From contig JAEZGN010000022.1 in NCBI GenBank assembly GCA_023437305.1, forward strand, positions 324,329 through 388,328: a stretch of 64,000 bases of DNA, in the 5' to 3' direction. Of this stretch, positions 52,623 to 62,019 are shown one piece after another. A program made the translations under genes and the position numbers. Origin of the DNA: Bacteroidota bacterium (lineage in GTDB: Bacteria; Bacteroidota; Bacteroidia; Bacteroidales; Dysgonomonadaceae). Positions within the stretch are counted from its first letter, which is position 1; every line of letters begins with the position of its first letter. Below the pieces are notes generated by a model. That model was given only the letters and a program-made list of their open reading frames with translations, ran no database searches and was not told the DNA's origin.

Positions 52623-53291
52623 ATGAATATATCAGATAACTTAAATAAAATAAAAGACACTTTACCTGATTCAGTAAAGCTTGTTGCTGTATCTAAGTTT
52701 CATCCTATAGAAGCTATACAAGAACTCTATGATGCAGGTCAACGGGTTTTTGGAGAGAGTCGGATGCAAGAGGTAGACCAAAAGTATAGGGAATTGCCAC
52801 AGGATATAGAATGGCATTTTATAGGTCATTTGCAAACAAACAAAGTGAAAGCAATAGTTCCATATGTTCATACTATTCATAGTGTTGATAGCTGGAGACT
52901 TTTGCAGGAGATAGAGAAACAGGCAACAAGGCTAAATAAGCGTATTTGCTGCCTTTTAGAAATTCACATAGCTGAAGAAGACTCTAAATATGGACTATCA
53001 TTTGATGCTTGTAAGCAGATGTTGGATGAAGGCCTTTGGAAGCAATTAAAGTATGCATATATTGGAGGGGTAATGGGTATGGCCACCTTTACGGATAATG
53101 TAGATCTGATAAGGACCGAGTTTCGTAGCCTGAAACTATTCTATGACAAACTTAAAACAGATTATTTCCAAGATTTTGATTCTTTTACCGAAGTTTCTAT
53201 GGGAATGTCTGATGATTATCAAATAGCAGTTGAAGAAGGTGCTACTATAGTAAGAGTAGGTTCTTCAATATTTGGACAAAGAGAATACTAA
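52623..53291 (+). CDS. yggS: YggS/PROSC-type pyridoxal phosphate homeostasis protein
   Basis: The ATG at 52623 (MNISDNLNKIKDTLPDSVKLVAVSKFHP) is preferred over an upstream TTG. The 222-residue TIM-barrel protein has the PLP-binding lysine in VAVSKFHPIEAI, GESRMQEVDQKYRELPQDIEWHFIGHLQTNKVKAI, and the phosphate-cup FTEVSMGMSDDYQIAVEEGATIVRVGSSIFG. It keeps free PLP in balance rather than catalysing a known reaction. It precedes oxyR by 21 bases, probably one transcript. Confidence 0.95.
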   Translation: MNISDNLNKIKDTLPDSVKLVAVSKFHPIEAIQELYDAGQRVFGESRMQEVDQKYRELPQDIEWHFIGHLQTNKVKAIVPYVHTIHSVDSWRLLQEIEKQATRLNKRICCLLEIHIAEEDSKYGLSFDACKQMLDEGLWKQLKYAYIGGVMGMATFTDNVDLIRTEFRSLKLFYDKLKTDYFQDFDSFTEVSMGMSDDYQIAVEEGATIVRVGSSIFGQREY

Positions 53292-53312
53292 CACTAACTA
53301 AATACCGTAGAT

Positions 53313-54254
53313 ATGAACATACAGCAACTGGAGTATATTATTGCAGTGGATAATCATCGCCACTTTGCAAAAGCGGCTGAAGCTTCTTTTGTAACGCAGC
53401 CTACCCTAAGTATGATGATCCAGAAATTGGAAGATGAACTAGGGGTTAAAATATTTGATCGTAGTCAGTTGCCTGTTCAGCCAACTGTTATTGGTATCCA
53501 GATCATAAATCAGGCTCGTGTTATTGTATCGCAAGTAAAGCAGATAAAAGAAATAATCCAAGAAGAAAAAGGAATAGTACAAGGTGTTTTTAAACTGGGC
53601 ATAATCCCTACCATAGCTCCTTATTTATTACCTAAATTAATGAAAGTTCATGACGAAAATGGTTATGATATTGTTCTGGTAATAGAAGAAACTACAACCG
53701 GTCAGATAATAGAAAAGTTGTTGAACGGGGCCTTGGATGGTGCTATATTGGCTACACCTCTTAAAAATGATAAGATATCTGAACATCCGATATATTACGA
53801 ACGATTTTATGCTTACGTTTCTCCCCGCGAAACATCACTCTATGCAAAAAAAGAGTTGGAAGAAGATGATCTGAATATAAACCGTCTGTGGTTGCTTGAA
53901 GAAGTTCATTGTTTCCGAGGGCAGATATTGAGAATTTGTAATATGCGTAAGCGTAAAAGCTCACATTCTTTATTCTCTTACGAAGCAGGAAGCATAAGCA
54001 CACTGATCAATATTGTAGATAATAATAGTGGGCTTACTATTATTCCGGAGATGGCTATAGAAGATCTTACCGAACAACAAAAAAAGAATGTGCGTCCGCT
54101 GAAAGGTATTTCGCCGGTAAGAGAAATCAGCTTGGTTACTCGTAAAGAATTTTTGAGAGAGAGAGTCTTAGATATAATAATTTCGGAAATAAAGCAATCA
54201 GTACCTCAACCTCTATTGAGTTTGGAGCTAAAAAAGTTTGTTGTGGATATTTGA
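53313..54254 (+). CDS. oxyR: OxyR-type LysR regulator (hydrogen peroxide sensor)
   Basis: A 313-residue LysR protein: winged-helix at residues 1-60 (NIQQLEYIIAVDNHRHFAKAAEASFVTQPTLSMMIQKLE, described in part) and an effector domain after 90. Cys200 and Cys209 (EEVHCFRGQILRIC) are nine apart, the same spacing as the redox pair C199/C208 of E. coli OxyR, so peroxide sensing is likely. It should activate catalase, peroxiredoxin and iron-storage genes. It follows yggS after 21 bases and ends at a strong terminator (54279). None of its usual target genes lies in this window. Confidence 0.94.
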   Translation: MNIQQLEYIIAVDNHRHFAKAAEASFVTQPTLSMMIQKLEDELGVKIFDRSQLPVQPTVIGIQIINQARVIVSQVKQIKEIIQEEKGIVQGVFKLGIIPTIAPYLLPKLMKVHDENGYDIVLVIEETTTGQIIEKLLNGALDGAILATPLKNDKISEHPIYYERFYAYVSPRETSLYAKKELEEDDLNINRLWLLEEVHCFRGQILRICNMRKRKSSHSLFSYEAGSISTLINIVDNNSGLTIIPEMAIEDLTEQQKKNVRPLKGISPVREISLVTRKEFLRERVLDIIISEIKQSVPQPLLSLELKKFVVDI

Positions 54255-54278
54255 TCTGATTTTACTGTATAGATATAT

Positions 54279-54305
54279 AAAAGTCCTGAAGCTATCAGGA
54301 CTTTT
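54279..54305 (+). terminator. Terminator after oxyR
   Basis: AAAAGTCCTGA (54279-54289) pairs perfectly with TCAGGACTTTT (54295-54305), five-base loop. Confidence 0.9.
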
Positions 54306-54382
54306 ACTGTTTAAAGAGAATAAAACCTGAATTATTTGTAGATTTATAAATACTTTATTTTCTTTGTTAAAGCTTCAAATTA

Positions 54383-55057
54383 ATGTCTGTTATGAAAAAC
54401 AAATATTTTCTTCCAATATTGTTATTTAGCCTCTTCTTCGTATTATTGAAAGTACAAGCTCAAGAAGAGAATGTATATATATTCAATGAGTTCAAGGAAG
54501 GAAAAGCTGTTTATAAAAATGGTACAGTTGTATATGCAAAACTTAATTATGATCCTTTAAATCAAAGGATGCTCTTCCTTTCACCTTCGGATAATGCTTT
54601 ACAAGAGATAGCCAATCCTTCGGATATTTCATATATTAATATTGAAGGGCGAATGTTTGAGCAAATAAAAGGCAATTTATTTTACGAACGGATTAATTAT
54701 AATAACCTCATTTTTTATATACAGTGGAGATCTAAAGCTATATCGGAGGGAAAACCGAGTGGTTATGGTACTACATCGACAACAAGTGCTATTACGAGTG
54801 TAAGTGTGATTAATAAAGAAGGACGTACTATTCCTCTGAACGTTTCCGAGAAATTTAATTACAAGCCTGATAATTTCTATTATATAAAGATTAATAATAC
54901 GCAGAAGCGATTTTCTTCTCCCGAATCATTAGCAAAGATATTTAAAGCTCACAAAGAAGAGATCAAGAAATATATTAAAGAAAATAAGCTGAACTTTAAT
55001 AATCTGGAAGATATTAAGTCTGCAGTGGAACACTGCTCGCAGTATACAGATAAATAG
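54383..55057 (+). CDS. Secreted hypothetical protein
   Basis: A 224-residue product (222 or so if the second ATG, nine bases on, is used). The signal peptide (MKNKYFLPILLFSLFFVLLKVQA-Q) indicates export. The body alternates short strands (VYIFNEFKEGKAVYKNGTVVYAKLNYDPLNQRMLFL) and ends in a Lys/Glu-rich helix (SLAKIFKAHKEEIKKYIKENKLNFNN). It resembles small Bacteroidetes periplasmic proteins of unknown role; I do not recognise a named family. It is monocistronic, between oxyR and the tRNA-Ala gene. Confidence 0.8.
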   Translation: MSVMKNKYFLPILLFSLFFVLLKVQAQEENVYIFNEFKEGKAVYKNGTVVYAKLNYDPLNQRMLFLSPSDNALQEIANPSDISYINIEGRMFEQIKGNLFYERINYNNLIFYIQWRSKAISEGKPSGYGTTSTTSAITSVSVINKEGRTIPLNVSEKFNYKPDNFYYIKINNTQKRFSSPESLAKIFKAHKEEIKKYIKENKLNFNNLEDIKSAVEHCSQYTDK

Positions 55058-55109
55058 AGATTAAGTTTTCTTTTTATTTATATATCTGGCATTATTAGCG
55101 AAAATTGTA

Positions 55110-55117
55110 TATATTTG
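55110..55117 (+). promoter_or_regulatory. Putative -7 element of the tRNA-Ala gene
   Basis: TATATTTG lies 14 bases ahead of the first tRNA base, at the expected distance for a short leader. Confidence 0.55.
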
Positions 55118-55131
55118 CACAGCTTTCATTG

Positions 55132-55205
55132 GGGGCATTAGCTCATCTGGCTAGAGCGTTAGACTGGCAGTCTAAAGGTGATCGGTTCGAGTCCGATATG
55201 CTCCA
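55132..55205 (+). tRNA. tRNA-Ala (anticodon GGC)
   Basis: A full cloverleaf can be drawn: acceptor GGGGCAT/ATGCTCC with the G3:U70 pair that identifies alanine tRNAs, D stem GCTC/GAGC, anticodon stem TTAGA/TCTAA with loop CTGGCAG (anticodon GGC), and T stem ATCGG/CCGAT with loop TTCGAGT. The 74-base gene has discriminator A and no encoded CCA. The integrase gene and prophage follow directly, so the 3' half is the probable attachment site. Confidence 0.97.
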
Positions 55206-55353
55206 CAAACTTATTTTAAGTTGCTTGTAGTAAGCGTTTTATTTAAAATAAGTGTCTGTTTAAAAGTGTACCAGACACTTTCCAGACAAAAATGACTCAT
55301 AAAGTTAGAAGTTAATATTCTGTGTTTGTCGCGATTCACTTAAAAAACTTTTA
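55206..55353. other. Cluster of dyads between tRNA-Ala and the integrase (probable att/integrase-binding region)
   Basis: Three inverted repeats crowd into about 75 bases: CTTATTTTAA/TTAAAATAAG (55210-55219, 55243-55252), AAGTGTCTG/CAGACACTT (55250-55258, 55272-55280) and AAAGTGT/ACACTTT (55263-55269, 55275-55281). The last two share bases and exclude each other. CCAGACA also occurs twice directly (55271 on, 55282 on). They could end tRNA transcription or bind integrase. Confidence 0.5.
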
Positions 55354-56565
55354 ATGAATATGGGACGTAGAAAAGTAAAATTCGTTCTCCCACGATTAAT
55401 AGACTGTGGTGGAGATTTGAGTAAGGAATGGTATGTTGAATATTCCTATCGAGATGAAAGGATTGACAAGCTTGAAAGATATAGAATATATGAAGGGTTC
55501 AAGCAAATAGATACTGCTAAAAAGAGGCAAGAACACGCTCAAAATATCATAAAAGAGATTACAGATAAAATTTTAAGTGGATGGACACCATTCGACTTGG
55601 AATCTGTTGTGATCAATAACAGGATCGCTTATAATATCCAGGCTCGTTTTTATGGAACCAGGGAAACGACTGATAAAAATCTCTTCTATTATATCAATAC
55701 CTTTTTAGAAGAGAAGTCGCCAATTTTAAAAAAGAAGACACATCAGGACTATACATCTAAACTAAGAATATTTTACCAATGGCTTTTATCAAAGGGTAAA
55801 AAAGGAATATTTGCTCAGGATGTGACAAATGAGATAATAACAGAATTTTGTTATTATCTCATAAACGATCGTCAATTAGAACGAAGAACGATCAAAGACT
55901 TTATAGCTCGGATAAGCCAGTTATATAATTGGATGATTAAAAGGAATTTTGTAAATAAAAGCCCGGTATACGAACTTCCAGAAGGACGACAAAGAGCAGA
56001 TCATTCGGCACAACCTATGACCCGGGATGATGCTAAGTATCTTCTAAATTACATTAAGGAAAACGACGAACAGGTATATCTTTTTTGCGCCATGATATTT
56101 TATTGTGCCATTCGTCCGGGAACAGAACTAAGGTTGTTGAAAGTTAAGGATATTAATTTCTTCACCAATACAATCCGAATTAGAGAAGAAAACGCAAAAA
56201 CGACTCAAGGTATTATAAATATGCCTCCTGAGATACAAAAAATAATCAAGTCTATGAATATTTCAACGTATGATAGGGAGTTTTATGTGTTTGGAAAAAC
56301 TAAAGAGCCCGGGCCTGAATGTTGGGGCAAAAATAGATTCAGATTAGAGTTTAATAAATACCGTGACATCCTGGGATTTCCAAAGGAATATAAATTATAT
56401 AGTTGGAAGTGTACCGGTGCTATACTTTTTGCAATGAGTGGAGCCCCATTGCCCGCTATCAGGGATCATTTGCGACACACTCACACCACAACGACAGACA
56501 TATATCTTTCTAAGAAGATGGGACGAAGGAATGATTATGTAAAGAATAAGTTTCCTAAGTTATAA
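55354..56565 (+). CDS. int: Tyrosine-type site-specific integrase of the prophage
   Basis: A 403-residue recombinase. An N-terminal SAM-like core-binding domain (about 105-200) precedes the catalytic domain with Arg254 (CAIRPGTELRLL), the box-II segment Y349-S-W-K352-C-T-G, His375 (LRHTH) and nucleophile Tyr384 (TTDIYL). The HxxR of most family members reads YxxK here, a change seen in many Bacteroidetes integrases (known to me from their common YSFKHTG-like motif). It probably recombines phage attP with the 3' end of the tRNA-Ala gene 149 bases upstream. Stop lies at a terminator shared with the convergent tail gene. Confidence 0.93.
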   Translation: MNMGRRKVKFVLPRLIDCGGDLSKEWYVEYSYRDERIDKLERYRIYEGFKQIDTAKKRQEHAQNIIKEITDKILSGWTPFDLESVVINNRIAYNIQARFYGTRETTDKNLFYYINTFLEEKSPILKKKTHQDYTSKLRIFYQWLLSKGKKGIFAQDVTNEIITEFCYYLINDRQLERRTIKDFIARISQLYNWMIKRNFVNKSPVYELPEGRQRADHSAQPMTRDDAKYLLNYIKENDEQVYLFCAMIFYCAIRPGTELRLLKVKDINFFTNTIRIREENAKTTQGIINMPPEIQKIIKSMNISTYDREFYVFGKTKEPGPECWGKNRFRLEFNKYRDILGFPKEYKLYSWKCTGAILFAMSGAPLPAIRDHLRHTHTTTTDIYLSKKMGRRNDYVKNKFPKL

Positions 56566-56567
56566 AG

Positions 56568-56594
56568 AAAAAAGAGGTGTTAAGCCTCTTTTTC
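56568..56594. terminator. Bidirectional terminator between integrase and tail genes
   Basis: AAAAAAGAGG (56568-56577) pairs with CCTCTTTTTC (56585-56594) in a nine-pair stem; it covers the stop codon of the minus-strand gene that ends at 56580. Confidence 0.8.
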
Positions 56595-58478
56595 TTTTCT
56601 TTTTGGATAAAAATACCCAAGTGCATATTTTCCAAATCCATCGATTTGAATTGTTTTCTCAACCTTCAAACAGATAAATTCTCTATTTCTTATAATGAAA
56701 GTAGATTGTATGTTGAATCGATCATTTAACTCGAATGAAAATTTATATGGCTCTGTAGTGTCTATGATTTCTGTTTTGCTATATATTTCTTCATTTATAA
56801 CATCTAGTCTGAATGAATTGGAAAGATGCCCCCCTGTAGACATATAATGTTCTTCTTTGCTGTCAGGCAAGTCTTCATATAAGCTCTCAGTATAAGCCAT
56901 GGGATATACTGCTGAATGTATTATTACACCGGAACCTCCAAGCCTTTTTCGAGTGGCGTTTTTCAGACCGTCATAAATAGCTAATCTTAGACGGCTTCCA
57001 CCTTTATCTTCATTGTCATCGGGCTCCGATTCGATCGAATCCTGAACATTTTTAATCTCTATTACTTCCGGATTTTCTGTAGGGGGGCCACTAACGTCAG
57101 ACTTTACAAGTTCATCATAGTTTTCAGCTACCGGTATTTGAAGCCAGAAATCAGAAGTAACTTCCGAAACACTGGATTGTGCTGTTTGTATCCACGTTGA
57201 AATAAATGATGCCGGCACTATTTTTAATTCAATATCTATGTCATCTGATTCAGGATTATTCATCAGTGGTTTAAAGCTGTCAATTTTTTTTAATGTGACG
57301 GCCGATCCGAGTTTAAATGCAACAAATTCAGACGTATCACTCGGACTTCCCACTTTGTAGATATATTCGAAATTATCTTCCGGATTAGTATTAATGCGTG
57401 CAATTAGTTCACTCAAGGAACCAAAAGTCATTCTTTTAGCATTATTCCGGGTAAAGCCGTTAATTCTCATGTAGAGATAATAATCATCTTCCGAAAAATC
57501 ATAAGAAACATTACCGTTTTGAACCCTCTTGTCATTACTTTGATCAATATCTACATCAAATTGATCAATCACGTTTAAATCTTGCTTTTCGGTAAATTCT
57601 GATGCTTGGTATGTGTATAATATCCTAACCGATTTATTTTTTTCATCAACAACAGTAACTAAATCCAACCATAATTCCAGCTGCTCAAAAAATTCCTTCA
57701 CACTCCAGTTTGGTAGCATCTTAGCAAAATCGTATGTCCTGAATCCATGTACTATATAATATTGCTTACGGATCGGATCATCTTCGATTACATTGTATTC
57801 CATAATATATCCCAAAGCATTTACAACCTTTCTGATTATAAAACAAAGAAAAGGTTGTGGAACTTGTCCTGAATAATAAGGCTCAAATACAGGTATAGCC
57901 TGAGATGTTTCCGGGATAGAACTCATACCATGATGATTTGGCAATGTAAAATTATTGCCAATACGCAAAATGGTTTTAGAATTTTCATTTATTGATGTAT
58001 CATATCCGGCTGTATATGGAGCCAACACCCAATCTCTTTCGGGATATGTTTTATTCAGGTCTGCATATACTTTCCTGGCAATATCGAGCCAACCGGCTCC
58101 TAAATATGGAAAAGCCATACCAAGATCAAGTTTTCGAAGTTTTTTATCAGATCCAATCAGAAAATTAAACTCTGATTTTCCACTGGCCAGTTGAATTTTT
58201 ACATTCGAATCGCCAAAACCCAATATGATTTCCGTTCCATTCAGGGCTACTCTGTTATCTACTATCAGTATTGCACTTCGCCCCGGTTGTATGCCTTTTT
58301 TTATATTTACCCGGTTTATATTTTCGTAAATACGGGCATTTCTGAAATTGTTTAGGGATAATGTCAAATCATACGTGTATTTCTCATTTTTAGTGAATAC
58401 CGGATTTTCCTCATATAGAGTAGAGGAAAAATCGTCAGGGAGTGCTACTTCTTGTCCGTTAATTAATAATCTGATCAT
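56580..58478 (-). CDS. Prophage protein downstream of the tape measure, probable tail-tip/baseplate component
   Basis: A 632-residue cytoplasmic-type protein with no signal peptide. The start MIRLLINGQEVALPDDFSSTLYEENPVFTKNEKYTYDLTLSL suggests a beta-rich N-terminal domain, followed by a longer region with acidic patches (IESEPDDNEDKGGS). I do not recognise a named family. Its start overlaps the tape-measure stop by four bases (ATGA at 58475-58478), and in tailed phages the genes right after the tape measure encode distal tail and baseplate hub proteins, which is why that role is proposed. Last gene of the minus-strand transcript. Confidence 0.7.
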   Translation of the reverse strand: MIRLLINGQEVALPDDFSSTLYEENPVFTKNEKYTYDLTLSLNNFRNARIYENINRVNIKKGIQPGRSAILIVDNRVALNGTEIILGFGDSNVKIQLASGKSEFNFLIGSDKKLRKLDLGMAFPYLGAGWLDIARKVYADLNKTYPERDWVLAPYTAGYDTSINENSKTILRIGNNFTLPNHHGMSSIPETSQAIPVFEPYYSGQVPQPFLCFIIRKVVNALGYIMEYNVIEDDPIRKQYYIVHGFRTYDFAKMLPNWSVKEFFEQLELWLDLVTVVDEKNKSVRILYTYQASEFTEKQDLNVIDQFDVDIDQSNDKRVQNGNVSYDFSEDDYYLYMRINGFTRNNAKRMTFGSLSELIARINTNPEDNFEYIYKVGSPSDTSEFVAFKLGSAVTLKKIDSFKPLMNNPESDDIDIELKIVPASFISTWIQTAQSSVSEVTSDFWLQIPVAENYDELVKSDVSGPPTENPEVIEIKNVQDSIESEPDDNEDKGGSRLRLAIYDGLKNATRKRLGGSGVIIHSAVYPMAYTESLYEDLPDSKEEHYMSTGGHLSNSFRLDVINEEIYSKTEIIDTTEPYKFSFELNDRFNIQSTFIIRNREFICLKVEKTIQIDGFGKYALGYFYPKRKEKEA

Positions 58479-61400
58479 CTCTTTACATTTTTATCCATTT
58501 GTCCTGCCAGGTTAAAGGCCTCTTCCATTCCGTATTTCCCTTTTACATAATTTCTGACATATACTTCTCCTTTGCTGAATCTTTTATCCAGGATTGCAAT
58601 TGTATCTACTACCTGGCTCAACACTGATAATAGATATTCATTTTGGCGTTGTTCCTCTTTACTCCTTATTCTATTAGAGCCTAAAGGTGAGAATGCAACC
58701 TTTTCTCTGTACTCCATAGCAGTTGAGAAATCAGTCGATTTAAGACTCGATACAGTATTGTTGCGTTGTGCTGTATCGATAATGTCGACATAAGGCCTTA
58801 TTTCAGGATTAGATAACGCTTCCTGGGTAACAACAAATTCTCCTTTGTGAACATAGCCGGCAATATCATATTTTCCACCCGGGCCGGTATATCCTCCATC
58901 CCAGTAATTAGCCATTGCAGCCTCATGTTGTTTTTTTATGGCTGCCACTTGTAAGAGCCCTGCTGCAGTTGCTACACCTGCAGCGATAGGCGCAAGGGTA
59001 AATCCTATAACCGGTATTGCAGCAGCAGAAGAATAGGCGTTGATGGCCGATTGAGCCGTTGATGCCAAAGCCATAGCGATCTGAATTTTGAAAGAACGCT
59101 CTTCATTTTTCTTATTTACTTCCGCTAGTTCTTTATCACGTTGCTCTTCCAGTTTTTTCACCTGTTTAGAGTTGTTTCCGGCAGCTTTTATTTGGACATC
59201 ATATTTCTTCTTTACTGCTGCTGTTTCCGCCTCCGCTGCTGCTTGCATATAAGAAGAAACTTCACCTGCTACCGTTTGCATCACACCCAGTACTGCAGCT
59301 ACTTTTAAGCGAACACCTTCCGCGAATGAGATAGCCCCATCTTCAATCCCTTTATTTATTTCGGCCATTCTGGTGGCAAGATCTACGATGAAATTATCAC
59401 TTTGACCTAACAGCCTTTTTCGCTCCGCTTCGATGTCCTCCATGGTTTTTATTTCTTTTTCGAGCATTTCGATACGAATAGAGGCTATTTGATCTTCCGA
59501 CAAACCATTTAAAAGGAGACGTTCTTTTAAATGTTTTATCTGAATATCGGTAATTTCCTTTTGATATTCTTCTTCCGTAATAAGATTTTGTCTACGTTTT
59601 TCGAGAAGGGCAATTGTATCTTTATCTTCCACTGCAGAGATATTTCCAAGAGACGCTTCTATTATTTTTTGTGTTTCTTCTTCATTCCACTTCAGTAAAT
59701 CCTGTTCATCCTTAGCAGCTTGACTTTGTTTCTTGGCTTTGTCCGCTATCCGTTTGTCAAGGTTTTTCATTTCAATATCTGCTATCTGCTTGGCTAATTC
59801 TAATTGGACTGTAGGATCGGAAATACTTTTTTGTAATTCTTGTAGTTTCTTTTTCCTGGCATCATCATATTTGTCTTGTTGTTCTAGTATTTTATCATTA
59901 TAAGCTTGTTCAGAGAGAATATCTCCATTCAGATACGACTGTTTTATTTCAACCATATCTTCTTGATATTTTGTTTCCAGTTCTATTAGTGCGTCATTTA
60001 TTTCTTTACGTTCCTTTGTTATCCCATTTCCATTGGAACCGGTATCAATACCTCCTATTGTTTTTTTTGTGTCGGGTATTATTGTTTTATCTGATTTTAG
60101 AATTGAATTATATGCATCATTTAACGCATCAAGGCGAGCTTTTGCTGTATCAGCCTTTGATGTAATACTGGTAAGTAGCTTTTCTGCTGATTTTTCATCT
60201 TTCGTTGAAACGCCCCAAATTGTTCTATTTATGCTTGGACTATTTTGCGCATCTATTAGTTGTTGTTGAGCTGCTTGCTGTTCTTTTGTTAATTGTTTTA
60301 TCTCATTCTGTAAGAGTTCTTTTTGTATACTAAAATTTGATTTTACAATGTTTTCGAAATTTTCTTTAATATCGCCTTTCAATAAATTGTACGTTTGCCC
60401 TTCTACGCCACTCCTTAATTTTATTTCAAATTCAATGGTAGCTTCTTTTCTTTTACCTCCTATAAAATCCTTATATAGAGATGAATCTTGTAGCCTTCCT
60501 GAAGCCTCTACAGCTTTATTTACCCAATTCACAATACCAGTTAATCCATCTACAACTTTTTTCATAGGCCCGGTACTATTCGAGAATGCGAGCATCAAAG
60601 CTGACCATGAAGCTCCAAGCCTTTTAGTAGATCCATCCAGGTTATCCATTTGGTCTTTTGCTACGCGTTCGGCTTCACCTCCTGCTGCTTTCAATGAATC
60701 ACGTAACTCTAGTAGAGTATCAGAGCCTTGAAGAAATGTCTGAAAAGCAGCGACACTTCTTTGATCTGTTAATTCCAGCGCTGTAGCTAGGTCTATACCC
60801 TTATCCTTCAGTCTTTGTAATCCGGCTACTAATTCATCAAGATTGGTTACTGGCTTACCTAATGCTTTAGCAAGCTTTCCGTTCGAATCAGCTAGATTTA
60901 ACAGAATATTTCGCAAAGAAGTAGCTGCTGTAGATGCATCGAATCCACTATCTGATAATTTACCCAAAAGCGCTAAAGTATCTTCTATGGAAAAGTTAAA
61001 TGCTTTTGCGACCGGTGCTACTGTAGGCATAGCTGTAGCAAGATACTCAAATCCTATCGCTGATTTATTTGCAGCATCAGTCATGGCATCCATATAACGT
61101 TTTGATTCTGATGAGTTTGCTCCAAATGCACGTAGAGATGATCCGGCCAATGCCGCAGCATCAGGTAAGGATGCTTCTAAGGCAGTAGCAAAGTTTAATA
61201 CGTGCGCTTGTACATCCTTTATTTCTCCTTTCGTGAATCCTAATTTTGCCAATTCCGTTTGTAATTCTGTAACCTGTGACGCTGCAAATTGCGAGTTTTT
61301 ACTTAGGCTGATAGCGCTATCCGACAGGTCTTTTACATCTTTTTTATTTACTCCGAGTATGCTGGCCAATGTGACATTTGCTTTTTCAAATAGCCGTATC

Positions 61401-61906
61401 TTATTTACGGCATCATATAGAGCTGAGCCTAATAAACTAAGTGCTTTTGTATAAATATTACCGAGCATTACTTGTACACTACCAATGAGGTTTTTACTTT
61501 TGGTGATGCCTTGCTCCGAATTTATTTTCTCTATCTCTTTCCGTACTAAACGAATCTTATCTTGTAACTGATCCCACTCCTTAGAACCTCGTGCAATTTT
61601 ACCGGAATTCAATTCTTTATTTAATGCGGAAAGAGCTGCCTTCAACTGTTTAGGCCCAGCTGCCGATAGATTGTTAAGTACTTTGTTCACATCGTATGAT
61701 GAACGAAGTACGTTACGCATTTCTTTATCAACCTCTTTCAGCCCTTTTTGTGCTTTATTGTATGCTTTTGTATCGCCGGCATTGTTAGCGGCAATCATCT
61801 GATCTTTAAATTTCCGGGCTTTCTTTTCTAATGCTGTTAGTTCACTTGCAGCCTGTTGACCGTCAACAGTCACCTGCGTTTTAGCCTGGTTTACTATATC
61901 TGCCAT
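58475..61906 (-). CDS. Phage tail tape measure protein (TP901 type)
   Basis: A 1143-residue protein. The N-terminal 150 residues form coiled coils (ELTALEKKARKFKDQMIAANNAGDTKAYNKAQKGLKEVD in outline), the TP901 core domain spans about 190-450 (NKKDVKDLSDSAISLSKNSQFAASQVTELQTELAKLGFT ... LGASWSALMLAFSNSTGP in outline), and long Lys/Glu-rich helices with a hydrophobic stretch near 950-1000 (AAIPVIGFTLAPIAAGVATAAG) follow. Tape measures set the length of long siphovirus/myovirus tails and enter the cell at injection. Size implies a tail of ordinary length. The upstream terminator at 61960 separates it from the lysis genes, so it likely has its own promoter or depends on read-through. Confidence 0.93.
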   Translation of the reverse strand: MADIVNQAKTQVTVDGQQAASELTALEKKARKFKDQMIAANNAGDTKAYNKAQKGLKEVDKEMRNVLRSSYDVNKVLNNLSAAGPKQLKAALSALNKELNSGKIARGSKEWDQLQDKIRLVRKEIEKINSEQGITKSKNLIGSVQVMLGNIYTKALSLLGSALYDAVNKIRLFEKANVTLASILGVNKKDVKDLSDSAISLSKNSQFAASQVTELQTELAKLGFTKGEIKDVQAHVLNFATALEASLPDAAALAGSSLRAFGANSSESKRYMDAMTDAANKSAIGFEYLATAMPTVAPVAKAFNFSIEDTLALLGKLSDSGFDASTAATSLRNILLNLADSNGKLAKALGKPVTNLDELVAGLQRLKDKGIDLATALELTDQRSVAAFQTFLQGSDTLLELRDSLKAAGGEAERVAKDQMDNLDGSTKRLGASWSALMLAFSNSTGPMKKVVDGLTGIVNWVNKAVEASGRLQDSSLYKDFIGGKRKEATIEFEIKLRSGVEGQTYNLLKGDIKENFENIVKSNFSIQKELLQNEIKQLTKEQQAAQQQLIDAQNSPSINRTIWGVSTKDEKSAEKLLTSITSKADTAKARLDALNDAYNSILKSDKTIIPDTKKTIGGIDTGSNGNGITKERKEINDALIELETKYQEDMVEIKQSYLNGDILSEQAYNDKILEQQDKYDDARKKKLQELQKSISDPTVQLELAKQIADIEMKNLDKRIADKAKKQSQAAKDEQDLLKWNEEETQKIIEASLGNISAVEDKDTIALLEKRRQNLITEEEYQKEITDIQIKHLKERLLLNGLSEDQIASIRIEMLEKEIKTMEDIEAERKRLLGQSDNFIVDLATRMAEINKGIEDGAISFAEGVRLKVAAVLGVMQTVAGEVSSYMQAAAEAETAAVKKKYDVQIKAAGNNSKQVKKLEEQRDKELAEVNKKNEERSFKIQIAMALASTAQSAINAYSSAAAIPVIGFTLAPIAAGVATAAGLLQVAAIKKQHEAAMANYWDGGYTGPGGKYDIAGYVHKGEFVVTQEALSNPEIRPYVDIIDTAQRNNTVSSLKSTDFSTAMEYREKVAFSPLGSNRIRSKEEQRQNEYLLSVLSQVVDTIAILDKRFSKGEVYVRNYVKGKYGMEEAFNLAGQMDKNVKR

Positions 61907-61959
61907 TTCTTTTGCTTTTTTGCGAATGTACCGGCAGTATTAGGGATAGAAAAAGACAC

Positions 61960-61988
61960 AAAAAAGCCCGAACTATCACAGCTCAGGC
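61960..61988 (-). terminator. Terminator after the lysozyme gene
   Basis: On the minus strand GCCTGAG (61988-61982) pairs with TTCGGGC (61972-61966), seven pairs with two wobbles, followed by TTTTTT (61965-61960). It separates lysis genes from the tape measure. Confidence 0.75.
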
Positions 61989-62019
61989 AGTTTTAAGGAT
62001 TAAATAGTAGTACAAATCA

